This document shows positions 17,107 to 25,800 of a DNA stretch of 64,000 bases, one piece after another. The notes beneath the pieces are model-generated. The model was not told where the DNA came from, made no database searches, and worked only from the letters and a program-made list of their open reading frames with translations. This stretch comes from Rhodanobacteraceae bacterium (lineage in GTDB: Bacteria; Pseudomonadota; Gammaproteobacteria; Xanthomonadales; Rhodanobacteraceae). Location: the NCBI GenBank assembly GCA_016790075.1, contig JAEUPP010000039.1, positions 1 through 64,000 of the forward strand, in the 5' to 3' direction. The translations under genes were made by a program, and so were the position numbers. Positions within the stretch are counted from its first letter, which is position 1, and every line of letters starts with the position of its first letter.

Positions 17107-18867
17107 TCAAGGCGACTGGAAGGCGTTGGCGAAGATGCGGTCGTTGCCACCCGCGCCGTGTCCCAGCCCTTCGTGCATCGCATTGAGAATGCGGCCATTG
17201 TCCGCGTCGATCTCCCAGCTGAACACGCCCGCGAGGCCGTTTGCTCGGGCAAACTGCCCTTTCGCCCGGGCCGAACGCGTGTTCTCGTAGGTAACGAGCT
17301 TGCCGGTAGCCGCGTTCCAGGCCCAAGCGCCTTCCGCTGTCGTGTTGTAGCCCGTCACATAGCCATTCGTTCCGGCGCCGTTCTCGCCGCCGGCGAACTG
17401 GTCTTCAATATGGCGGTAGTCCAGCACGCCGGCCTCCCAGGTTCCCGGATTCAGCGCGCCGCCGCCTACGCCGGCGAACGGGTTGCCTGGCTGTGCACCG
17501 GTAACACCCTGCCAGCCGCGGCCGTACATGGCGACGCCCAGCGCGATGCGGTTCGCCGGCATGCCCGCCGCGATCAGATTCGCGACCGTGGCCGAGCCGC
17601 TGAAGCCGGCCTGAGGCTCGTTCGGCACCGGGTAAAGACCTGCCTGATGACCGAGCTGATTGTTCCAGCCGCCGTAGTAGTCATAGGTCATGGCAAATAC
17701 GAGATCGAGCTTCTGCCGCGCCACGCTGTAGTCGATGGCGGAGATCTTGGCCGGCGCCGCGCCGACCGCGGCCGTCAGCAGGTATTGCCGACCGGTCTGT
17801 GTACCAAGATTGTCCAGTGCGGTGCGCAGCTCAGTCAGCAGCGCCGAATAATTCGCCTTGTCGGCAGCGCTGCCCAAGGTCGCGTTCGCCCCGCCACCGC
17901 CGGGATATTCCCAATCCAGGTCCACGCCATCGAAAAACGTATACGTTTGCAGGAATTGAACAACCGAGTTGATGAAAGTCGCGCGCCGCGCCGGATCGCC
18001 GGCCAGATGGAAGAACGGATCGGACAGGGTCCAGCCGCCGATCGAGGGCAGGATCTTGAGGTTGGGCTGCGCCCGCTTGGCACGGATCAGCTGGCCGAAA
18101 TTGCCGCGGATCGGCGTATTCCAGGCATCACCCGGATAACTCTTCTCCAACGCGGCAAAACGGTCATGGATAGTCACCGTGTAGTTCGGCTGGTCCGAGC
18201 ATTCCTGCACCAGCGCCTGATAGCCCTGGGGATTGGCCTGCAGCAGCGAATCGTTAGGTCCGCAGATCGCAATGAACGCGTAGAGCAAATGCGTGAGATT
18301 GGAAGCCGGAATGCTGCGGACCGGGAAAGCTCGGCCATAGACACTCCATTCGACAAAATACGCACCGACTACGGCGTTGGTCGAATTCGTGTAAGCCCGA
18401 TTGTGCTCCAGCAGCGGCGCGGGCCAGACCAACCCGTCATCACCACCACCGCCACCGCCTCCTCCGCCGCTGCCAGTGACCGTTACACTGCGTGGCGCGC
18501 TGGCCGTGCAGCGTTCATTCGCACCGCTGCCGCGGCATAGATCAACGACGAAACTGTAGCTACCGGCACTCGCCACGGTGACGCTGCGCGAGCCGGTCTG
18601 TGCGTTCTGCCCATTGGGGACCAATGTCGCCGAATGCACGACGGCGCCGTTCTGGCGCAGTTTCCAGGCGTCACCGTTTTCACCCCACCACAGATTCCAC
18701 GTTACCTCGATCTGGGCGCTACCGTTGGTCAATGCGACCGAGTCGGGCAGCCACGCGATTTGCGGGGCCGCGGGTACCTGGGCGGCGGCGATGCTGCTCA
18801 GCAGCAGCGGTGCGGCCACAAATGCAGCATTGATGATCAACGACGGCCACAAAGACGAACTGCGCAT
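17107..18867 (-). CDS. secreted GH18 chitinase, ChiA-like
   Basis: A 586-residue exported chitinase built like Serratia ChiA. A signal peptide (to IAAAQ) is followed by an N-terminal Ig/FnIII-like chitinase A domain (residues 30–135, PQIAWLPDSV to ASAPRSVTVTG), a linker of nine glycines, and a GH18 barrel starting VVGAYFVEWSVYGRAFPV. The catalytic motif FFDGVDLDWEYPGG lies near residue 315, and the substrate-strand segments LKILPSIGGWTLSD and LDLVFAMTYDYYGGWN are present. The protein ends DRIFANAFQSP. The start at 18867 is fixed by a strong GGAGGAGGAG just upstream. First gene of a two-chitinase unit; a LacI-type palindrome lies about 220 bp upstream. Confidence 0.94.
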   Translation of the reverse strand: MRSSSLWPSLIINAAFVAAPLLLSSIAAAQVPAAPQIAWLPDSVALTNGSAQIEVTWNLWWGENGDAWKLRQNGAVVHSATLVPNGQNAQTGSRSVTVASAGSYSFVVDLCRGSGANERCTASAPRSVTVTGSGGGGGGGGGDDGLVWPAPLLEHNRAYTNSTNAVVGAYFVEWSVYGRAFPVRSIPASNLTHLLYAFIAICGPNDSLLQANPQGYQALVQECSDQPNYTVTIHDRFAALEKSYPGDAWNTPIRGNFGQLIRAKRAQPNLKILPSIGGWTLSDPFFHLAGDPARRATFINSVVQFLQTYTFFDGVDLDWEYPGGGGANATLGSAADKANYSALLTELRTALDNLGTQTGRQYLLTAAVGAAPAKISAIDYSVARQKLDLVFAMTYDYYGGWNNQLGHQAGLYPVPNEPQAGFSGSATVANLIAAGMPANRIALGVAMYGRGWQGVTGAQPGNPFAGVGGGALNPGTWEAGVLDYRHIEDQFAGGENGAGTNGYVTGYNTTAEGAWAWNAATGKLVTYENTRSARAKGQFARANGLAGVFSWEIDADNGRILNAMHEGLGHGAGGNDRIFANAFQSP

Positions 18868-19084
18868 CAACTCCTCCTCCAGCCGCTGCCTCGGCAATAC
18901 GTAGGGTCAGGGCACCGCTCGCTAGTCCTACCGCAGCACGCGCACGCATACCGTGTTGCAGCGCACGGGCAACGCGCACGGCCCGGCGCTCAGCGCCTTG
19001 GGCGGCTGACGAAAACGAATGTGCAAGATTTGCCGCGGCGCGAATCGAGCGCCGCGGCCGGCCTCCCCGCCGTTGGCGCCAGAT

Positions 19085-19098
19085 TGACAACGTTGTCA
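19085..19098. promoter_or_regulatory. LacI-family (NagR-like) operator upstream of the chitinases
   Basis: TGACAACGTTGTCA is a perfect 14-bp palindrome with the central CG typical of LacI/GalR operators. It matches the core of the motif reported for the N-acetylglucosamine repressor NagR in Xanthomonadales-type bacteria (TGACARCGYTGTCA). It lies 218 bp before the chitinase start, between a possible -35 TTGACT (19110–19105, minus strand) and a weak -10 TCAATC. Apart from this the 378-bp gap 18868–19245 holds nothing I recognise. Confidence 0.6.
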
Positions 19099-19245
19099 CC
19101 CAACAGTCAAGTTATATCTGTTGATCCGTGCGACGGATCACGCATTTTTGTCGGTCGTCGTTTGCAGCGCCAAATTTCGCCAAGTTTCTGTTCCGCCCAC
19201 TCCAGCTTTCCGGATGACAACGTAAGCATCCGTATGGTCCGTCGA

Positions 19246-19713
19246 TCACCGTCGCCGCCGGAAAAATGCGCGCAACAGCTCGCTGGACTGGTCGGCCGCC
19301 ACCCCTCCCTCAACCACGATGCGGTGGTTGTGGCGCTCGGAAATCAGGGTGTCGAACACGCTGCCGGCCGCGCCGGTCTTGGGATCGGTAGCGGCATACA
19401 CCACGCGTGTGATGCGCGCATGGATCAGAGCCATGGCGCACATGGCGCAGGGCTCCAGGGTCACGTACAGGGTCGCCCCCGGAAAGCGGTAGTTGCCCAG
19501 CCGCCGGCCCGCATCGCGCAGGGCCTGGATCTCCGCGTGCGCACTGGGATCGTTAAGCCCGATGTTGTGGTTATGCCCTTCGCCGACGACCGTGCCGTCG
19601 AGCACGAGCAGCGCACCCACCGGCACCTCGCCGTGTTCTTCCTCCGCCCGCCGCGCCAGCAGCAGCGCCTGCTGCATCCAGTGCAGATCCTCGTCGGAAT
19701 GATGCTCAGCCAT
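19246..19713 (-). CDS. tadA: tRNA adenosine(34) deaminase
   Basis: TadA deaminates adenosine at the wobble position of tRNA-Arg(ACG) to inosine, an essential step in decoding. The 155-residue protein has the cytidine-deaminase zinc site: PSAHAEIQALRDAG (His and catalytic Glu near residue 60) and TLEPCAMCAMALIHARI (two Cys near residue 90). DPKTGAAGSVFD is the family's substrate-loop segment. I chose the Met of MAEHHSDEDLHWMQQAL at 19713; a Met 13 codons further upstream is possible but adds a basic extension not usual in the family. It is the only gene on this strand between the epimerase and the chitinase promoter region. Confidence 0.95.
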   Translation of the reverse strand: MAEHHSDEDLHWMQQALLLARRAEEEHGEVPVGALLVLDGTVVGEGHNHNIGLNDPSAHAEIQALRDAGRRLGNYRFPGATLYVTLEPCAMCAMALIHARITRVVYAATDPKTGAAGSVFDTLISERHNHRIVVEGGVAADQSSELLRAFFRRRR

Positions 19714-20042
19714 GCCCTGCTCCGCCGCCGCCTTGCTGCGGCGGGCGCGCATGATAGCGGATGTGCCGAACCATGGACCGTGAACAGCTCATGCACAGCG
19801 CTGCAGATGCTGTTCCGCTCACAGCTAGCCAGCTCATCGAAAACGCAAGCCCGCGCAACCTCACACCAGCGTTCGCCCCTGCTCTGCGGACGTCACAGTT
19901 GCTATCGTCCACGCACGACCGGAGAACTGACGATGCATGCACCGCTACGAGAGACCCCGAGGCAATCCCAGCCCCTGTACCTGCGCAATATATCGACCGC
20001 AGATGCTGCAACGACGACAGCTCGCGTGGACGGAGTCGCACC
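19714..20042. other. intergenic region tadA / epimerase
   Basis: About 330 bases between divergent genes. The epimerase frame remains open through most of it, but the encoded peptide is low in conserved character and precedes the natural nucleotide-binding start. No RNA gene or clear operator was seen. Confidence 0.4.
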
Positions 20043-21002
20043 ATGCGCATAGTCGTCAGCGGAAGCTCCGGCCATCTGGGCGAGGCCTTGATGCGCACCT
20101 TGCGCGAGCAGGGGCACACGGCTGTCGGTGTCGATCTGAAACCGTCCGCCTGGACCGACCAGGTCGGCACGCTCACCGACGCCGGCTTCGTGCATCAGTG
20201 CATCGCCGGGGCCGATGCCGTACTGCATACGGCCACCCTGCACAAACCACATATTGCGACGCATAGCTGCCAGGAATTCGTGGCCACCAACGTCACAGGC
20301 ACGCTGAACGTGCTCGAAGCCTGCGTTGCCCATGGCGTGAAAACGCTGGTGTTCACCAGCACGACCAGCACCTTCGGCGCAGCGCTGACACCGCCACCCG
20401 GTGCACCGGCCGCGTGGATAGACGAAACCGTGCGCCCGCTGCCGAAGAATATCTATGGCGTCACCAAGGTCGCCGCCGAAGACCTGTGCGAACTGTTCCA
20501 TCGCCTGCATGGGCTTCCCTGCCTGATTCTGCGCACCTCGCGTTTTTTTCCCGAGGCGGACGACAATCCGGATGTACGTGCGCAATTCACCAACAGCAAT
20601 ACGCAGATCAACGAATTGCTCTATCGCCGCGTCGATATTGCCGATGTGGTCAGCGCCCATCTGTGCGCACTGGAAAAAGCCGAAGCGATCGGTTTTGCCC
20701 GCTACATCATCAGCGCGGCGACACCGTTCGCAGCTACCGATACCGCCGCGCTACGCCAGGACGCGCCGCGCGTCGTGGCTGGCTATTTTCCCGGCTACGC
20801 CGCGGAATACGCACACCGCGGCTGGCGCATGTTTGCCGAGATCGACCGCGTCTACAGCAGCGCCAAGGCAATCGCGGAGCTAGGCTGGCAACCCGCCTAC
20901 AGCTTTGCTACCGCCCTCGCATCGCTGCAGCAGCAGCGTGATTACCGCAGTGAGCTGAGCCGGAAAATCGGTGCCAAGGGCTACCACGCCGAAACCTTCT
21001 AG
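20043..21002 (+). CDS. NAD-dependent epimerase/dehydratase (extended SDR)
   Basis: A 319-residue extended short-chain dehydrogenase. The NAD(P)-binding motif MRIVVSGSSGHLGEALMRTL is at the very N-terminus, and AGADAVLHTATLHKP and LVFTSTTSTFGAA form the following strands. The catalytic pair is in YGVTKVAAEDLCELF (YxxxK near residue 138). Such proteins act on nucleotide sugars or related metabolites; the substrate cannot be read from the sequence. The start at 20043 puts the glycine motif in its usual place. The gene stands alone in front of the STAND operon. Confidence 0.85.
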   Translation: MRIVVSGSSGHLGEALMRTLREQGHTAVGVDLKPSAWTDQVGTLTDAGFVHQCIAGADAVLHTATLHKPHIATHSCQEFVATNVTGTLNVLEACVAHGVKTLVFTSTTSTFGAALTPPPGAPAAWIDETVRPLPKNIYGVTKVAAEDLCELFHRLHGLPCLILRTSRFFPEADDNPDVRAQFTNSNTQINELLYRRVDIADVVSAHLCALEKAEAIGFARYIISAATPFAATDTAALRQDAPRVVAGYFPGYAAEYAHRGWRMFAEIDRVYSSAKAIAELGWQPAYSFATALASLQQQRDYRSELSRKIGAKGYHAETF

Positions 21003-21407
21003 CAACCAACGTATCCGAGCTGACCCTGGCCAAGCCGCTCGCCGGATAGACGCACTTCCTGACAGCCATCTACACGGCCCGCGCCGTGGAGCGTCGGGTT
21101 GAGGTCTGGCGGAAAAACGCCTGGCCGCCGCCATGAATGCTTCTGAAATTGTCCCGATAAGGGAAAAATGCGCAACCTATTGCGCCTGTGGCGCGTTGCC
21201 GATGTAACCAGGCCCGCGAACGCGCGCTTGTGTCTGGCGCACACGGCGACTCGCCCCCGGGTAGCGGCAGCCCGCCATATCGTTACACTGCACCGTCGCA
21301 TGACCGATGCAGAACAGTGTGGATGTGTTGATTTTGATAAACCGGACCGGGCGCGGCTTGGCCAGCGCCTTCGCCTATGACTTCGATCGCACAATGACCA
21401 GCACGGC
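21003..21407. other. control region upstream of the SIR2/TIR–STAND operon
   Basis: A 405-base stretch with no credible gene. It must carry the promoter of the operon starting at 21408, but I cannot pick a convincing -35/-10 pair by eye. No tRNA or attachment-site-like repeat is evident at this edge of the accessory region. Confidence 0.45.
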
Positions 21408-22820
21408 ATGGAATTTCTGAGCGAAACCCAGTGGGACGATTTGCTCGGCGCGATCGAGTTGCGCAAGGTAGTGCCGGTGATCGGCCCGAGCATGGTGCGG
21501 GTGGCGCATCAGGGCGGCCTGGTCCCGCTACAGCCCTGGCTGGCCACGCAAGTGGCGCAGCGCCTGGGCCTGCCTGAGGCCGAGTGCTTTCCGCACACCG
21601 CAGCGCTGACACGTACGTGGCTGGCGCAGCCGGGGAACGGCCAGCGGCTGAACGTGGTGCAGTCCAATGTGCTGCAAGCGCTCAAGCGTATTCCAGCGGA
21701 ACCCTGCGAGGCGCTGCTGGGGCTGGCAGGCATCGACGATTTCAACCTGTACCTGAGCACCACGCCCGATGGCCTGCTGGCGCAGGCGCTGGAGCAACTG
21801 AGGCCGGGCTTCGATCGGGCACGGCATGTGGGCAGCTTCACCATGGCCGGCATGCCCGGCTGCAGCAGCGACGTGCCAGAGGCCGAACCCGCGCTGTTTC
21901 ATTTGCTCGGCAACGAGCGCAGCCTGCGCTTCCCGGTGTGGGACGAGGACACCATGGAACTGGTATACGCCCTGATCGCCCGGCGCAACGAACTGCCGCT
22001 GCTGATCAGCCGGCTGCGGGAAAAACAACTGCTGATCCTGGGCTCGCCGGCAGACGACTGGGTGGTGCGCTTTTTGCTGCGCGCGCTGTTTGAAAATCAA
22101 CTCTCCAGGCAGCAGGAGCCCCATCTGTTGTTCGAGCACCCGGGCTCGCTCAGTGATGGACTGATCGTGTTCTTGCAGTCCACGCTGCGCAGCGCCCAGG
22201 TGGTGCACGGCTCGCCGGTGGATTTCGCCCAGGAGCTAGGCCTGCGCTGGCGCGCGCGCAACGCGCAGAACGTCGACGACCGGCACTTTGTGAACTACCT
22301 GCCGGAGCGGCCGCCGCAAAACGCCGTATTCATCAGCTATGCCAGCCAGGATTTGGCCCAGGCGGTGGTGCTGGCGCGTGCGCTGCAAGCGGGCGGCGTG
22401 CCGGTGTGGCTGGACAAGCAGCGGCTGACCAGCGGCGACGCGTACCACACCGCGCTCGAAAGCGCGATCAAGCATAACTGCCGGTTTTTCGTCAGCCTGA
22501 TCTCACAAGCCACCGAGGCCGATCTGGCCGGCGACCCCGGGCGCAAACGCTACTTCCGCAAGGAACGCGACTGGGCGGCGTCACTACACGTGCCCGGCGT
22601 GTACTTCTACCTGCCGGTAAGCTTCGATTTGCCACACGGCCAGTTGCCGCGTGGCGAGCCCATATCGGTCACGTTCAGCGAACAAGGGCCGGACGATGCC
22701 CGCGAAGGCATCTCGCTGCGCCGGCTGGATGCCGCCGAACTCGTGCCCTGGGTGCGCTGGGTGCGCGGCTTGCGCGACAGCTTCCTGCGCACCGGCCTGC
22801 AACCGGCTTACGCCCGATGA
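21408..22820 (+). CDS. SIR2-like plus TIR domain protein, operon gene 1
   Basis: A 470-residue soluble protein. Residues 1–250 follow the pattern of SIR2-like domains seen next to STAND proteins: LRKVVPVIGPSM at the glycine-loop position, FNLYLSTTPDGLLAQAL where SIR2-like proteins have TTNxDxLL, and PALFHLLGNERSL where they have a hLHG segment. Residues 300–430 form a TIR domain: NAVFISYASQDLAQAVVLAR, then GGVPVWLDKQRLTSGDAY and CRFFVSLISQA. TIR and SIR2 domains of bacterial immune systems usually break down NAD+, but here the SIR2 Asn and His and the TIR Glu are not at their expected places, so the protein may be an adaptor or a divergent enzyme. It overlaps the STAND gene by ATGA. The domain calls are by eye. 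Confidence 0.8.
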   Translation: MEFLSETQWDDLLGAIELRKVVPVIGPSMVRVAHQGGLVPLQPWLATQVAQRLGLPEAECFPHTAALTRTWLAQPGNGQRLNVVQSNVLQALKRIPAEPCEALLGLAGIDDFNLYLSTTPDGLLAQALEQLRPGFDRARHVGSFTMAGMPGCSSDVPEAEPALFHLLGNERSLRFPVWDEDTMELVYALIARRNELPLLISRLREKQLLILGSPADDWVVRFLLRALFENQLSRQQEPHLLFEHPGSLSDGLIVFLQSTLRSAQVVHGSPVDFAQELGLRWRARNAQNVDDRHFVNYLPERPPQNAVFISYASQDLAQAVVLARALQAGGVPVWLDKQRLTSGDAYHTALESAIKHNCRFFVSLISQATEADLAGDPGRKRYFRKERDWAASLHVPGVYFYLPVSFDLPHGQLPRGEPISVTFSEQGPDDAREGISLRRLDAAELVPWVRWVRGLRDSFLRTGLQPAYAR

Positions 22821-25800
22821 GCGCACCGATCGACAAGGCGGTAAGCCCCGCACACCCTTGGCTGGGGTTGAGCGCCTACACCGAAGCCACCCGCGGCTAC
22901 TTCTTTGGCCGCCAGCGCGAAATCACCGAGCTGCAGCGACGCATCGCCAACCATCCGCTGACGGTGCTCTACGGCCGCTCGGGCCTGGGCAAGACCTCGC
23001 TGCTCGGCGCCGGGCTAGTGCCGGCGCTGCGCACGGCGAACCATGCACCACGCATGTGGCGCTTTCAGCTCGAACCCGACGCCCCCAGCTTGCTGGCGCA
23101 ATTGCACGCGCTCCATGACACGGGCGGCACCACCCCTGGGCAGAGCCTGTGGGAACGCACTCACACGCTGCCACAGGGTGATGAGGCAACGGGTTCGCAG
23201 ACCGCGGCACCAATGCCGGTGCTGATCTTTGACCAGTTCGAAGAGCTGTTCACGCTGGGCTGGGAACGCCGCCGCAGCGAGGTCGATGCGCTGTTCGCCG
23301 AGCTGGCCGATGTGATCGAAAACCGGATGCCGAGTACGCTGCGCGAACAGGTCTACCAGCAGCCCGAGCTGCTCGAGCGCTACCACAGCGAACCGGCGCG
23401 CCTGCGCATCCTGATCACGCTGCGCGAGGACTTTCTCGCCCAGCTGGAGAGCTACCGAGCACTGCTTCCCGCCCTGATCGACAACCGCATGGCGCTGCGC
23501 GAACTGCGTGGCCCGGACGCGCAGCTCGTGGTGCTGCAGCCGGCACGGCTGGTAGTGCACCAACCCGCAGCGGGCGCCGTCGCCCCGCTTCCTCTGGTGG
23601 AACCCGAGGTTGCGCACGAGATCGTCTGCTTTGTCGCCAAACGTCCAGCGGGCACACCGCTAGAGGACATCGAAGCCGTTCCCCCTCTACTGAGTCTGCT
23701 CTGCGCCGAACTCAACGCCGTGCGCATCGAGAAAATTGCACCGCAGATTACCCAGGCACAACTGCAAGGCGAAGCGGAGCACGTGCTGGAACGTTTCTAT
23801 CAGCGCAGCTTCGACGGCATGCCCGGCGGTGTGCGCAAGGCGGTCGAGGATCTGCTGATCGACAGCGGCGGCCGCATTCGCGAAGCCAGCTCGCGCGACA
23901 CCCTGCTCAGCGAAATGCGTGCGCAGGGTGTGGAGGAACCGGAGCGCTGCCTGGCGGCGCTGGTGGATGGCCGGCTGCTGACGATCGAAGAACGCGCCGG
24001 TGCGCCGCGCGTGGAATTGACGCATGACTTGCTGGTGCCGCTGGTGGCGCGGGCGCGCGAGCGGCGGCAGGCAGAGGAGAAAGCCGAAGCGGAGCGGGTG
24101 GAGGCGGAGCGGCAGGCGGCGGTGGAACGGGAGCGTTTGGCGGCGGCGGAACTGACGACGAAACAGGCGCGGGCGGCGCAGCGGCGGGCACGGCTGGTGT
24201 CGGTGGTGATGGCAGTGTTGCTCTTGCTTGCATTGATGGGCGGTTGGCAGGCTTGGGAGCGGACGCAAGTCGCGAGAAAGGCCGCATCTGATGCGCAAGC
24301 GGCAGAGGCAAAAGCCCAGGCGGGGCTCGAGCAAGCGGCAGAGCGCGCGTTGGGGCGAGCGCGTGAACAATTTGTTTTTGGCGAGCACGAAAACTACGTG
24401 GCCTATTTGGCGGAGTCGATTGGCTTTGAATTCGCTATTGCTGCTGATGGCGCCGCGCTCGCTATGCAGCAAAGCACTTCACCAAAGCTAAGATCGGCAT
24501 TCGAACACAAACGTGCGGTTATCTTTGTAGCATTTAGTCCCGACGGTACGCGCGTGGTGACGGCAAGTGATGACGGCTCCGCGCACCTCTGGGACGCGCA
24601 GAGCGGTGCCGCGATCGGTGCCCCGCTCAAGCACGAGAAGAAGGTCTGGTCCGCCGCGTTTAGCCCTGACGGCACGCGCGTGGTGACGGCAAGCGATGAC
24701 AACATCGCGCGCCTTTGGGACGTGCAGAGCGGTGCCGCGATCGGCGCCCCGCTCAAGCACGAGGGCAGAGTCGATTCCGCCGCGTTTAGCCCCGACGGTA
24801 CGCGCGTGGTGACGGCGAGCTGGGATAACACTGCGCGCCTCTGGGACGCGCAGAGTGGTGCGGCGATCGGCGCACCGCTCAAGCACGACAAAGAGGTCTG
24901 GTCGGCCGCGTTTAGCCCCGACGGCAGGCGTGTGGTGACGGCGAGCGTAGACAACACCGCGCGCCTCTGGGATGCGCAGAGCGGTGCGGCGATCGGGGCC
25001 CCGCTCAAGCACGAGGAAGCGGTCTTCTCCGCCGTGTTTAGCCCCGACGGTACGCGCGTGGTGACGGTGAGCAGGGACAACACCGCGCGCCTCTGGGACG
25101 CGCAGAGCGGTGCGGCGATCGGCGCCCCGCTCAAGCACGAGGAGGCGATCTTCTCCGCCGTGTTTAGCCCCGACGGTACGCGCGTGGTGACGGTGAGCAG
25201 GGACAACACCGCGCGCCTCTGGGATGCGCAGAGCGGTGCGGCGATCGGCACCCCACTCATGCACGAGAAATGGGTCACCTCCGCCACGTTTAGCCCTGGC
25301 GGCAGGCGCGTGGTGACGGCAAGCTTTGACAACACCGCGCGCCTATGGAATGCGCAGAGCGCTGCCGCGATCGGCGCCCCGCTTAGGCACGAGAAAGTGG
25401 TATGGTCCGCCGCGTTTAGCCCCGACGGCACGCGCGTGGTGACGGCAAGCTTTGACAACACCGCGCGCCTTTGGGATGCGCAGAGCGGTGCGGCGATCGG
25501 CACCCCGCTCAAGCACGACAAAGAGGTCTACTCCGCCGCGTTTAACCCCGACGGCAGTCGCGTCGTGACGGCGAGCGGGGACAACACCGCGCGCCTCTGG
25601 GACGCGCAGAGCGGTGCCGCGATCGGCGCACCGCTTAAGCACGAGAGCTGGGTCACTTCCGCCTCGTTTAGCCCCGACGGCACGCGCGTGGTGACGGCAA
25701 GCCATGACCACACCGTGCGCCTCTGGGACACGCAGAGTGGTGCCGCGATCGGTGCCCCGCTCAAGCACGAGGGGCAGATCACTTCCGCCGCATTTAGCCC

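Noticed and set aside
19761-20042. N-terminal extension of the epimerase frame
   Set aside because: The nucleotide-binding motif begins at the Met at 20043; the upstream peptide lacks family character.
24403-25521. Minus-strand repetitive frame opposite the WD40 array
   Set aside because: Its regular repeats (SCLSGAPIAAPLCASQRRAV) are only the complement of the WD40 units.
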